Below are positions 1-6,314 of a DNA stretch of 10,443 nucleotides, in pieces. The notes beneath the pieces were generated by a model that was given only the letters and a program-made list of their open reading frames with translations, did no database searches and was not told the DNA's origin. The DNA lies in NCBI RefSeq assembly GCF_035268865.1, contig NZ_DATFKB010000075.1:1-10443 (forward strand). The letters run 5' to 3'. Position numbers and translations under genes: made by a program. The number at the start of each line of letters is the position of its first letter. Position 1 is the stretch's first letter. The DNA is from Salinivirga sp035268865 (GTDB taxonomy: Bacteria > Bacteroidota > Bacteroidia > Bacteroidales > Salinivirgaceae).

Positions 1-1
1 C

Positions 2-1000
2 TTTGGTAAAGGGTTTGGGACCGCCATGAATGCCGGTTGGTACAACACTGCAAAGCCTCACCAGCTGTTTGGTTTTGATGTTACCATAAATGCTACGCTG
101 GCGATGGTTCCCACGCAGGACGAAAGTTTCGATTTAGATAACTATACATGGAATTTTTTGCTACCCGGACTTGATTCTGAAAGTCCAACTATTGCTGGAA
201 GTGGCGATGGTGCAAGTGTTGGTCTTGATATGGGAAATGGAAATACAATCAGTAATTTATACGATTTACCTTCGGGTACAGGGTTTGCTATGGTTCCTTT
301 GCCAATGATGCAGGTTGGTGTTGGAGTTTTTAAGGGCACGGATTTATCATTCCGTTTTTTTCCCGAGGTTGGGTTAGGTGATTTTGGAAAAGTCGGAATG
401 TTTGGGTTTGGTTTGCGCCATGACTTTAAACAATGGATTCCGGGCTTTAAAAAATTACCTTTTGACATGTCTGCACAATTTGGTTGGAGCCGTTTGAGCG
501 GTATCTATAATAAAGTAGAGTATTACCCGACCGATTATATTGATGTGCCATTTGAGGTGATAGATCCTCAATTGCCTACGACAGAAGAAGGTATTGCAAA
601 TGATTATTACAGGACCCAGGATCTTACCCTTACCAGCTCAGCATGGAACACCAACCTGATTATTTCAAAAAAAATTGCTGTGCTTACAGGTTATGTAAGT
701 ATTGGTTATGCTGCAAGTAATTTTAATATTTCCCTGAACGGGAATTATTTGCTACCTGATTATATTCCGGCTTCTGATCCCGACTACAACGCATCAGACG
801 ATACAAATGGTGATTACATTGTTACTGTATTAGATCAATCAAACGAAATGCGGGACCCGATAGATGCAAATATTGAATACAGTTCAATCAATACTTCAGT
901 TGGATTGAGATTGAAGCTTGCACTTCTTACACTGCATGCTGCATATGTTTACCAGGATTATTCTATGTATAATGTAGGTTTGGGTGTTTCATTCAGGTAA
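2..1000 (+). CDS. DUF6588-like outer-membrane beta-barrel protein (5' end missing)
   Basis: The reading frame is already open at base 2, before the first ATG at 26, and the residues before that Met (FGKGFGTA) fit the family, so the window cuts the gene and the ATG is probably internal. The visible 333 residues include an NAGWYNTAKPH stretch followed by GFDVTINATLAMVP, which I associate with the Bacteroidota DUF6588 family. The protein is rich in alternating hydrophobic, Gly and aromatic residues, as in beta strands. It ends in VGLGVSFR, an outer-membrane-barrel-like last strand, although the final residue is Arg rather than the more usual Phe. A signal peptide would lie upstream of the window. 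It is probably an outer-membrane protein of unknown function. The gene converges on the TPR gene and shares its terminator. Family assignment is from memory of motifs; outer-membrane location is inference. Confidence 0.65.
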   Translation, partial: FGKGFGTAMNAGWYNTAKPHQLFGFDVTINATLAMVPTQDESFDLDNYTWNFLLPGLDSESPTIAGSGDGASVGLDMGNGNTISNLYDLPSGTGFAMVPLPMMQVGVGVFKGTDLSFRFFPEVGLGDFGKVGMFGFGLRHDFKQWIPGFKKLPFDMSAQFGWSRLSGIYNKVEYYPTDYIDVPFEVIDPQLPTTEEGIANDYYRTQDLTLTSSAWNTNLIISKKIAVLTGYVSIGYAASNFNISLNGNYLLPDYIPASDPDYNASDDTNGDYIVTVLDQSNEMRDPIDANIEYSSINTSVGLRLKLALLTLHAAYVYQDYSMYNVGLGVSFR

Positions 1001-1015
1001 AATATAAATTACAAA

Positions 1016-1050
1016 AAAAAACGCCTTCCCGTGTTGAGAAGGCGTTTTTT
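1016..1050. terminator. Bidirectional intrinsic terminator between convergent genes
   Basis: An 8-bp stem ACGCCTTC/GAAGGCGT (1021-1028 with 1038-1045) closes a 9-nt loop and is extended by five A-T pairs (1016-1020 with 1046-1050). Eight A's lie on one side and six T's on the other, so it has a U-tract on both strands. It sits 12 to 15 nt past the stop codons of the two convergent genes and can end both transcripts. Confidence 0.9.
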
Positions 1051-1062
1051 GTGGTTTGTATT

Positions 1063-1743
1063 TTAAAGTGATTGTAGTTCGCTATTTATTTTAGCGGCTT
1101 TTTCTTCCATTTCTAAGCTTTGATATACTGCAGTCAATGATTTGAGCACTTGCTTCTCTTTTGGATTTGCTTCGTATGCTTTTTCGAATATTTTTCTTGC
1201 TTCTTCGAAATTAGCATTGGCTTTTTCAATTTCTTTTTTGTATTGTTCTGGTTTCGATTCACGCAACGACTCTGCATTTTGAACAATTTCAGCGCCTTTT
1301 TTATAGGGTTCCATCCCTTGTTTTAAATATGCTACAGCAAGTTTTTTGCTTATTCTTCCGTATGAAGGATAAGCTTCGTGTCCTGCTTCAAGTGTTTCAA
1401 GGTATTCCCCATTTTTATCAAGCTTATCGTAAGCAATTGCTTTGATATAATAAGCCAAATGCGCTTTTTCATGCTTTAATTCTATTGCTTTAGTAGCATA
1501 TGGAATTAATTCGTCAAATTTCCGTGCTTTGTATCCGGTAATGGTTGCATTGTAATAAAGTGCTGTGTCGGTTACACCTTCAGATTCGTAGGTTTCAACT
1601 GCACGTGTGTAATCTAAAAATGCTTTTGGATAATTCTTTGCTTTGTAGGCTTCCTGCGCCATTTTTTCGTACTCTTTGCCAGTTTGAGCAAAGACTGCTA
1701 AACCTGTCATCAATGTTACAACTAGTAAGGCAATTCGTTTCAT
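1063..1743 (-). CDS. Secreted tetratricopeptide-repeat (TPR) protein
   Basis: A 226-residue protein beginning MKRIALLVVTLMTG, a clean Sec signal peptide with likely cleavage after VFA and before QTGKEY, so it is exported to the periplasm. The rest is helical TPR-type sequence: a first repeat of the form AQEAYKAKNYPKAFLDYTRAVE, then ALYYNATITGYKARKFDELIPYATKAIEL, and a last repeat near the C-terminus (FEEARKIFEKAYEANP...VYQSLEMEEKAAKI). A charged, coiled-coil-like stretch (RESKPEQYKKEIEKANANFE) lies before the last repeat. An in-frame ATG eight codons earlier (1765-1767) is unlikely to be the start, because it overlaps the predicted -7 box and would lie upstream of the transcript start. TPR proteins are scaffolds; no partner can be named from the sequence. 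The nearest upstream gene is separated by its own terminator, so this looks monocistronic. Confidence 0.85.
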   Translation of the reverse strand: MKRIALLVVTLMTGLAVFAQTGKEYEKMAQEAYKAKNYPKAFLDYTRAVETYESEGVTDTALYYNATITGYKARKFDELIPYATKAIELKHEKAHLAYYIKAIAYDKLDKNGEYLETLEAGHEAYPSYGRISKKLAVAYLKQGMEPYKKGAEIVQNAESLRESKPEQYKKEIEKANANFEEARKIFEKAYEANPKEKQVLKSLTAVYQSLEMEEKAAKINSELQSL

Positions 1744-1766
1744 AGTATATTTATTTAATTTGACCA

Positions 1767-1797
1767 CAAATAAAATATTTCATGTTGAATAAATCAA
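1767..1797 (-). promoter_or_regulatory. Bacteroidota-type -33/-7 promoter of the TPR gene
   Basis: Reading the minus strand, TTG (1797-1795) is followed by 20 nt and then TTTATTTG (1774-1767), which matches 7 of 8 positions of the Bacteroidota -7 consensus TAnnTTTG. Transcription would start near 1761, giving a leader of about 18 nt before the ATG at 1743. This is why the shorter start was chosen for the TPR gene. Confidence 0.55.
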
Positions 1798-1872
1798 GAT
1801 ATATTCATGCGAAAATTGTGCCTCTTTGATAAACACCCTTTGAAACCTTTTGTTTATTAGGGTTTTTTCCAT

Positions 1873-1896
1873 AAAAAAACGGAACAAAGTTCCGTT
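1873..1896 (-). terminator. Intrinsic terminator of the lipoprotein gene
   Basis: The 8-bp stem AACGGAAC/GTTCCGTT (1878-1885 with 1889-1896) closes a 3-nt loop. On the minus strand it is followed by more T's (1877-1873), forming a U-tract. It lies about 24 nt beyond the lipoprotein stop codon. The plus-strand tail (TCTTTATT) is much weaker, so this is mainly a minus-strand terminator. Confidence 0.85.
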
Positions 1897-1919
1897 CTTT
1901 ATTCACCATTTGCAGTAGT

Positions 1920-2831
1920 TTAGTTAGGTTGTACAATTCCACTTCTGATGGAATCTACAACATTGGTGAGTTTTTTGATATGGCTTTTATCGTGATAAAC
2001 GTCGGCTTTTGCTGTCAAAACGGTTTTTCTTTCGCTTTCATCAGTGATAGACTCAATGTCTGAGCTAACCATTTTGAAATTTTTATAAATTAAATTGATT
2101 TTTTTAAGGGATTCAAGGGCCTGGTCTACATCCTTACTGCTTTTATAAGTAGATAAAAGTTGAATGAGCGATTGTAATGACATTTTTTGGTCTGTGATTC
2201 GATCAATAATTTCTTCGTTTTTAGGTTCAAGTTTTGCATGTTGCGTTGCAAGATAGAGGCCTTCTATCCAGCCCCCTGCAATAAGTAAAGCGGCGGTTTC
2301 TGGTCTGCCGTTTTCTTTTAGGAAACCATCAGAATTCATGAAAGTCTCAGAAATAATATCCATTAATGAATCTCGATTGTTAATGTTGTTTTCTAGTCTA
2401 CGTATGGTTTCTTGATCAATTGCATTTAGAATTCCAAGGTTTTCAGCCAGTTTTTTTGCTGCTGCCATATACTTAATGGCAACCTGTGACTGTTCGAAAA
2501 TGCTTGCATAACTAATGTTGGCACTGTATATGCCTAAATTCATGGCAAGCTTGTATGTACTTACATAACTGCTTTGGTTTTCTGTGGGATTCAGCAGCTC
2601 AGGCGTATAGTCTACACCACTTCTTTTTATCAGCATAGCAGTTTCAATGGGAGAGGGGAGGGAATAAAATACCTGCTTGGCCTTATTGAAGTCCTTTTTT
2701 AGTTGTTCTGCTTGCTTCTGGCTCTTACTAGCCAGGTCTTTTTCGATTTTTTTCGATTTATCCTGAACACATGCACTAATCGTAATGATTGATAAGGTTA
2801 TGATTATCAAGAGCCTGAAAACCTTTGGCAT
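1920..2831 (-). CDS. Conserved Bacteroidota lipoprotein of unknown function
   Basis: A 303-residue protein. The N-terminus MPKVFRLLIIITLSIITISAC is a lipoprotein signal peptide: a basic start, a hydrophobic core, and the lipobox ISA-C with Cys21 as the lipidated residue. After the anchor comes a lysine/glutamine-rich, probably coiled-coil segment (about 25-55). Next is the phrase SLPSPIETAMLIKRSG, followed by mostly helical sequence to the C-terminus. The SLPSPIETA phrase recurs, to my recollection, in uncharacterised Bacteroidota proteins; I do not know a function or a Pfam name and do not propose one. Nothing catalytic stands out. The gene stands alone, with a promoter shared back-to-back with the HEAT-like gene and a terminator after its stop. 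Location in a membrane, facing the periplasm or cell surface, is inferred from the lipobox. Confidence 0.8.
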   Translation of the reverse strand: MPKVFRLLIIITLSIITISACVQDKSKKIEKDLASKSQKQAEQLKKDFNKAKQVFYSLPSPIETAMLIKRSGVDYTPELLNPTENQSSYVSTYKLAMNLGIYSANISYASIFEQSQVAIKYMAAAKKLAENLGILNAIDQETIRRLENNINNRDSLMDIISETFMNSDGFLKENGRPETAALLIAGGWIEGLYLATQHAKLEPKNEEIIDRITDQKMSLQSLIQLLSTYKSSKDVDQALESLKKINLIYKNFKMVSSDIESITDESERKTVLTAKADVYHDKSHIKKLTNVVDSIRSGIVQPN

Positions 2832-2875
2832 AATTTAGTTTGATTTTAGTTTTTGTAAAATTAAATAAATTTAGG

Positions 2876-2906
2876 GAAATATAAAACAACTAATCGTTTT
2901 ATGCAA
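2876..2906 (-). promoter_or_regulatory. -33/-7 promoter of the lipoprotein gene
   Basis: On the minus strand, TTG (2906-2904) is followed by exactly 20 nt and TATATTTC (2883-2876), 7 of 8 positions of TAnnTTTG. The transcript would start near 2870, giving a leader of about 40 nt before the ATG at 2831. It interleaves with the divergent promoter of the HEAT-like gene. Confidence 0.5.
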
Positions 2907-2921
2907 GCAACACAAAAACAT

Positions 2922-2929
2922 TATTTTTG
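2922..2929 (+). promoter_or_regulatory. -7 box of the HEAT-like gene
   Basis: TATTTTTG is a perfect match to the Bacteroidota -7 consensus TAnnTTTG. The triplet 20 nt upstream (2899-2901) is TTA rather than TTG, so the -33 element is imperfect. Transcription from here would start near 2936, only about 11 nt before the ATG at 2947, a very short leader. Confidence 0.45.
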
Positions 2930-2946
2930 TAAAAAAATAATACGCC

Positions 2947-3471
2947 ATGGAAAATAAGAAAGTAAGTAAAAAGATTATTGAGGGACTGAAGGCTGAAGAA
3001 AGTAAGAAACAAATTGAGGCTATTGATGATATCAGGAAGGATGGAAATGTGGCATATTTACCTTATCTGGCGGATTTGTATGTAACTAGCAATAGTGCTG
3101 AAATCAAGGATAAGATATCAGCTGTTTTCCAGGATATTAAGCATACTGATGGTGTTCAGACTATTGTTTCACTACTAAAAAGTACGGGTAATGAAGATTT
3201 AAGGTCAATGTTACTTACGGCCTGTTGGTCATCAAGCCTTGATTTTAGTAAATATCTGATCGATTTTGTGGATATTGCCCTGGAGTGCGATTATTTGGTA
3301 ACTTTTGAGGTGGTAACTGTTGTCGAGAATTTTGAAAATATTCCTCCTGCCAATGATTTGGAGCAGGCCATCGGCCGTCTACGTGGGGCTGTAGGGTCAC
3401 AGCATTCTTCCAAGCGAGAGCTTTTGCTTGATTTATTGCACGCTCTTGAAGATTTTCGAAATAATGGATAA
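2947..3471 (+). CDS. HEAT-repeat-like cytoplasmic protein
   Basis: A 174-residue, acidic, all-helical protein without signal peptide or membrane segment. Its pattern suggests HEAT-type helical pairs. One is EESKKQIEAIDDIRKDGNVAYLPYLADLYV with EIKDKISAVFQDIK, in which a Lys/Gln-rich helix is followed by a Leu/Ala-rich one. A second is DGVQTIVSLLKSTGNEDLRSMLLTACWSS. More degenerate helices run to the C-terminus (RELLLDLLHALEDF). Such alpha-solenoids bind other proteins; no enzyme motif is visible and the partner is unknown. It is read alone, divergently from the lipoprotein gene, and is followed 5 nt later by a strong hairpin. The start is supported by the upstream -7 box and by the usual A-rich region before the ATG. 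HEAT assignment is by eye and could be replaced by another helical-repeat family. Confidence 0.75.
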   Translation: MENKKVSKKIIEGLKAEESKKQIEAIDDIRKDGNVAYLPYLADLYVTSNSAEIKDKISAVFQDIKHTDGVQTIVSLLKSTGNEDLRSMLLTACWSSSLDFSKYLIDFVDIALECDYLVTFEVVTVVENFENIPPANDLEQAIGRLRGAVGSQHSSKRELLLDLLHALEDFRNNG

Positions 3472-3476
3472 ACCCA

Positions 3477-3510
3477 AAACTGTCATTAGGTTTCACCTAG
3501 ATGACAGTTT
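3477..3510 (+). terminator. Terminator-like hairpin after the HEAT-like gene
   Basis: A 10-bp perfect stem (3477-3486 with 3501-3510) continues, past a bulged G at 3500, into four more pairs (TAGG/CCTA) around a 5-nt loop TTTCA. It starts 5 nt past the stop codon. Only three T's end the stem and ACGATT follows, so the U-tract is poor. It may end transcription weakly or act as a 3'-end stabiliser. Confidence 0.6.
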
Positions 3511-3521
3511 ACGATTAAGAA

Positions 3522-3700
3522 AATCTAAATTTTCCGGGTTCCCCGAAAAGTAAGATTAACTGCGTTGAGCTTCACTTCGTTTCGGTTGACAAAGTGGAGC
3601 TTATCGCTACGCTCTTCGGTTTTCTAAACCGGGATTAACCTCGATAGGCTTACGCCTATTGTCATTAAAAATTTTACAAATTACTAATGACAAATCCCGG
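3522..3700. other. Structured intergenic element: four hairpins and a possible three-way junction
   Basis: No gene lies in this stretch, but inverted repeats fill it. (1) AATCT-N3-TTTTC (3522-3534) pairs with GAAAA-N3-AGATT (3545-3557). (2) GCTTCACTT (3569-3577) pairs with AAGTGGAGC (3592-3600), one G-T pair. (3) CGGTTT (3617-3622) pairs with AAACCG (3626-3631). (4) CCGGGATT (3629-3636) pairs with AATCCCGG (3693-3700) and encloses two further hairpins: ATAGGC/GCCTAT (3644-3649, 3654-3659) and TTGTCATTA/TAATGACAA (3659-3667, 3685-3693). Hairpins 3 and 4 share three bases, so they compete. An imperfect direct repeat GAGCTT...TTCGGTT occurs at 3567-3587 and 3597-3621. It may be a REP/MITE-like repeat unit or a structured RNA; the sequence alone cannot decide. 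Confidence 0.6.
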
Positions 3701-3705
3701 ATAAA

Positions 3706-3731
3706 AAAAATCCTCCGGCTGGAGGATTTTT
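3706..3731. terminator. Bidirectional intrinsic terminator
   Basis: The 11-bp perfect stem (3706-3716 with 3721-3731), core TCCTCC/GGAGGA, closes a GGCT tetraloop. A's precede it and T's follow it, so both strands have a U-tract. It lies 17 nt past the stop of the DHODH-like gene (minus strand) and ends that operon; on the plus strand it would stop read-through from the HEAT-like gene and the structured element. Confidence 0.92.
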
Positions 3732-3748
3732 ATTTTGTAATTTTAAAA

Positions 3749-4735
3749 TTATACGTGATTCGAGAAGTATTTCATGAACTGCGATCTTTCGTACATTTCC
3801 GGGTTCTTAAATTTATCATAATTTAATTTGCCACGGAAGGCTTTTATGTTTTCAAATCCTTTATTATCCATCCATTGATGAAGCTCTTTTATCATATCCG
3901 GAATAATTCCGGTTCCATTTTTATAAATGCTTGAACAAACCTGCACAGTAGTTGCGCCTCCAAGGAGAAGTTTTATCATTGCATTGCCATCATGCACACC
4001 TGTTGATGCTGAAATGTCGAGTCCATGGATTTTTCCACTGGCAATAGCTACCCAGCGGAGTACTTTTCTGAGATCTGATGGATTTGAGAAAACTTCGGCA
4101 CTTTTGAGTGTGAGGTTTTCTATGTCAATATCGGGTTCGTAAAATCGATTGAAAAGTGTAACGCCATTCACGCCGTCGGCATTGAAGCGGTTTAAAACAC
4201 CCAGAAGGTTGGTGAATTGCTGCGAAATTTTGAATATTACGGGTATACTGATCTTATCCCGTAATTTTTGAAACAGATCGTGATATACCATTTCATAGTT
4301 TTCCGATTTTTGGTTGCGATCCATCGGAAGTATGAATACGTTTACCTCAAGCGCGTCGGCTCCTGCTTCCTGTATAGATTTAGCAAAGCTAATCCATTCT
4401 GAAACAGTAATACAGTTAATACTGGCAATTACCGGAATGTCAACTTCTTTTTTGGCCTGACGAATGAGGTTGAGGTAATCACTCAGGCTGTTGTCCTTTG
4501 TGTATTCTTTTATGTAGTCAGCGGCTTCGGGGTACTCGTTAGCTTCATTGCTGGCTATTGTATTTTGTGCTTCATAAGAAATTTGTTCCTCAAAAAGGCT
4601 TTTGAGTATAACTGCACCAGCTCCCTGTGCGGCGATATCTTTTATTTTACTTATACTGTCAGTTAGTCCGGAGCTGCCTACTATAAGCGGATTTTTGAGT
4701 TCTAGTCCTGCAAATTTGGTTGTTAGATCAGCCAT
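3749..4735 (-). CDS. Dihydroorotate dehydrogenase-like flavoprotein
   Basis: A 328-residue TIM-barrel protein of the dihydroorotate dehydrogenase superfamily, soluble with no membrane segment. Visible family features: MADLTTKFAGLELKNPLIVGSSG at the start (FMN-binding first strand), GAVILKSLFE with Lys45, PVIASINC (101-108), GADALEVN (125-132), PVIFKIS with Lys169, VTLFNRF with Asn196, and the phosphate-binding end GGATTVQVCSSIYKNG (259-274). In true DHODHs the segment after the ELN motif carries the catalytic Cys (class 1) or Ser (class 2), as in NLSCPN. Here it reads EVNVFILP (130-137) and has neither, so orotate synthesis is doubtful. This fits the 'dihydroorotate dehydrogenase-like' group of unknown substrate. 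It is last in an operon 40 nt after the PLPBP gene. A weak -7-like TTAATTTG (minus strand, 4767-4760) might give extra transcription. Confidence 0.85.
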   Translation of the reverse strand: MADLTTKFAGLELKNPLIVGSSGLTDSISKIKDIAAQGAGAVILKSLFEEQISYEAQNTIASNEANEYPEAADYIKEYTKDNSLSDYLNLIRQAKKEVDIPVIASINCITVSEWISFAKSIQEAGADALEVNVFILPMDRNQKSENYEMVYHDLFQKLRDKISIPVIFKISQQFTNLLGVLNRFNADGVNGVTLFNRFYEPDIDIENLTLKSAEVFSNPSDLRKVLRWVAIASGKIHGLDISASTGVHDGNAMIKLLLGGATTVQVCSSIYKNGTGIIPDMIKELHQWMDNKGFENIKAFRGKLNYDKFKNPEMYERSQFMKYFSNHV

Positions 4736-4775
4736 AATATCTGTTTTATGTTTTTTTTACAAATTAAGCATTTTT

Positions 4776-5435
4776 TTAGTAATTGCGGGCTCCGAAAATA
4801 GAACTTCCTACGCGAATTATTGTAGCTCCCTCTTCAATGGCAATTTTGTAATCCTGGGACATCCCCATGGATATTTGGTCGAATCCGGGGCCAATTTGGT
4901 CCTTAATCTGATCGAAAATTTGTTTTAAATGTTTGAATTCCCGTCTAATTTGATCCTGGTCTTCTGTAAAGGTTGCCATACCCATTACGCCTCTGAATCG
5001 AATATTTTTCAGTTCTAACAGATTGCTTTCCTTCATTACTTCAAAAAACTCATCTTTCGAAAAACCAAATTTTGTTGACTCTTCGGCAATGTGGAATTGT
5101 AATAGGCAATCTATCACCCGGTCATTTTTCGCAGCTTGTTTTTGTATTTCTTTGGCCAGTTTATATGAGTCGACAGCATGAATCATGTGCACGAACGGTG
5201 CAATATACTTGACTTTGTTGCGCTGCATATGCCCTATCATGTGCCAACGGATATCATCCGGCAATTCAGGTTGTTTTTTTTGCAGTTCCTGGGCTTTGTT
5301 TTCGCCAAAATCTATCTGGCCTGCATCATAAGCTTCTATGATGTCAGAAACAGGTTTGGTTTTTGAAACAGCTACTAATGTAATGTTGGGTGAGGTTTCT
5401 TCTTTTACTTTCTGTAAATTTTCTTTTATTGACAT
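4776..5435 (-). CDS. YggS/PLPBP family pyridoxal 5'-phosphate homeostasis protein
   Basis: A 219-residue cytoplasmic protein of normal length for the YggS/PROSC family, a single-domain alanine-racemase-fold barrel that binds pyridoxal phosphate. It buffers the free PLP pool and affects amino-acid and keto-acid balance, with no known catalysis. Motifs in order: LVAVSKTKP with Lys25 as the Schiff-base lysine, DFGENKAQEL (42-51), WHMIGHMQRNK (64-74), ESTKFGF (119-125), RGVMGMA (148-154), and the phosphate-binding end SMGMSQDYKIAI...TIIRVGSSIFGARNY (189-219). All key residues look intact. The start is only 5 nt past the stop of the response-regulator gene, and the DHODH-like gene follows, so the three are probably co-transcribed. 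Family identity is firm; the exact physiological effect here is inferred from homologues. Confidence 0.95.
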   Translation of the reverse strand: MSIKENLQKVKEETSPNITLVAVSKTKPVSDIIEAYDAGQIDFGENKAQELQKKQPELPDDIRWHMIGHMQRNKVKYIAPFVHMIHAVDSYKLAKEIQKQAAKNDRVIDCLLQFHIAEESTKFGFSKDEFFEVMKESNLLELKNIRFRGVMGMATFTEDQDQIRREFKHLKQIFDQIKDQIGPGFDQISMGMSQDYKIAIEEGATIIRVGSSIFGARNY

Positions 5436-5440
5436 GGATA

Positions 5441-6130
5441 TTACGCGTTTACACTTAGCACAAATCCTACACCGTGGATATTTTCGATTTTTATTTTTTC
5501 ATCGGTTTTAAGGTACTTCCTTAATTTTGTGATGAATACATCAAGGCTCCTGCCGTTAAAGTAGTCGTTTTCGCCCCAGATTTTGGTCAGCATTTCTTCA
5601 CGCTTTACTATTTCGTTCATGTTTTCGCAAAGCATTTGCAGAACGTCAGCTTCCCTTTTTGTCATTCGGCGTTTTTCGGCACTGCTCTTTAATTCAAGGT
5701 TTTTACAATCAAAGTTAAAATTACCTATTTTATAGGTGCAGTCGTCTTCACGGCTTTTTGTAGTACGCTTAAGTAAAGCATTTATTCTAAGTAGCAGTAG
5801 TTCGTTATCGAATGGCTTGGCTACATAGTCATCCCCACCTGCATTAAATCCTGAGACCTGGTCGTCTTTCATGTTTTTAGAGGTGAGGAAAATAATGGGT
5901 ATATCGTTGTCAATTGCCCTGATCTTTTTGGCTATTTCATATCCATCTTCTTTAGGTAACATCACATCAAGAATGACCAAATCAATTGGTTGATTTTTGA
6001 ATTGCTCCATTCCTTCCTGCCCGTCATTTGCGGCGTGTACTTCGTAACCTTGAGCTTCTAAAGCATCAGTTACCATTGTGGCTTCTGCAGGATTATCCTC
6101 TACTATTAGTATTAATGTTTTTTCTAACAT
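5441..6130 (-). CDS. OmpR-family two-component response regulator, RprY-like
   Basis: A 229-residue transcription factor with a receiver domain (about 5-120) and a C-terminal winged-helix DNA-binding domain (about 132-226). The receiver has the acidic pair Glu11-Asp12, phospho-acceptor Asp55 in LVILDVMLP, Thr83 in IIFLTS, and Lys105 in VAKPF, so it should be phosphorylated normally. The DNA-binding part carries the phrases LTKREADVLQ-like (MTKREADVLQMLCEN) and FNGRSLDVFITKLRKYLK with HGVGFVL at the end, typical of Bacteroidota OmpR/PhoB regulators such as RprY. No histidine kinase lies next to it in this window, so it appears to be an orphan regulator whose kinase is elsewhere. It is first in an operon with the PLPBP and DHODH-like genes. 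A perfect -7 box lies 50 nt upstream. The RprY name is a resemblance, not orthology. Confidence 0.93.
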   Translation of the reverse strand: MLEKTLILIVEDNPAEATMVTDALEAQGYEVHAANDGQEGMEQFKNQPIDLVILDVMLPKEDGYEIAKKIRAIDNDIPIIFLTSKNMKDDQVSGFNAGGDDYVAKPFDNELLLLRINALLKRTTKSREDDCTYKIGNFNFDCKNLELKSSAEKRRMTKREADVLQMLCENMNEIVKREEMLTKIWGENDYFNGRSLDVFITKLRKYLKTDEKIKIENIHGVGFVLSVNA

Positions 6131-6179
6131 GGTATTCAGCTTTCGTTGGCTATTTTATGGTAATATAACTGTCCTTATT

Positions 6180-6187
6180 CAAAGTTA
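6180..6187 (-). promoter_or_regulatory. -7 box of the response-regulator operon
   Basis: On the minus strand this reads TAACTTTG, a perfect TAnnTTTG. No TTG is found at the expected -33 distance, so the promoter is half-matched and might depend on an activator. Transcription would start near 6174, about 44 nt before the ATG. The rest of the 184-nt gap (6131-6314) is A/T-rich with nothing else I can support, including no clear terminator for the Nudix gene. Confidence 0.45.
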
Positions 6188-6314
6188 AATGAAAAAATTT
6201 CTACTAAATTACGAAAAACTTATTTTTTTTAACAATCCTTTAACATGGATTTGTCAAATTTCTAAAGCCATTGGTGTAAAAATGCAATTATAGTCCCCTT
6301 TTTAAGTGATTAAA

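Noticed and set aside
142..468. Minus-strand ORF of 108 codons
   Set aside because: Antisense shadow of the beta-barrel gene; its Pro/Ser/Lys-rich composition has no domain-like pattern.
1744..1767. Longer start (ATG at 1767) for the TPR protein
   Set aside because: It adds MVKLNKYT before a perfect signal peptide, overlaps the predicted -7 box and would lie upstream of the transcript start.
3245..3496. Minus-strand ORF of 83 codons
   Set aside because: It lies almost wholly antisense to the HEAT-like gene, has an unusual His/Pro/Gln-rich composition, crosses the terminator hairpin and has no supporting start context.
3586..3613. Sigma-70-like TTGACA with TACGCT 16 bp later
   Set aside because: Bacteroidota primary sigma factors use -33/-7 sites instead, the -10 match is poor, and the hexamer is part of the hairpin loop at 3578-3591.
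5441..6130. Naming the response regulator rprY
   Set aside because: The domain layout and C-terminal phrases resemble RprY, but so do many Bacteroidota OmpR regulators and no RprX kinase is adjacent.
6234..6250. Inverted repeat AATCC/GGATT in the gap after the Nudix gene
   Set aside because: Only 5 bp with an 8-nt loop, and neither strand has a T-tract after it, so it is not a supported terminator.
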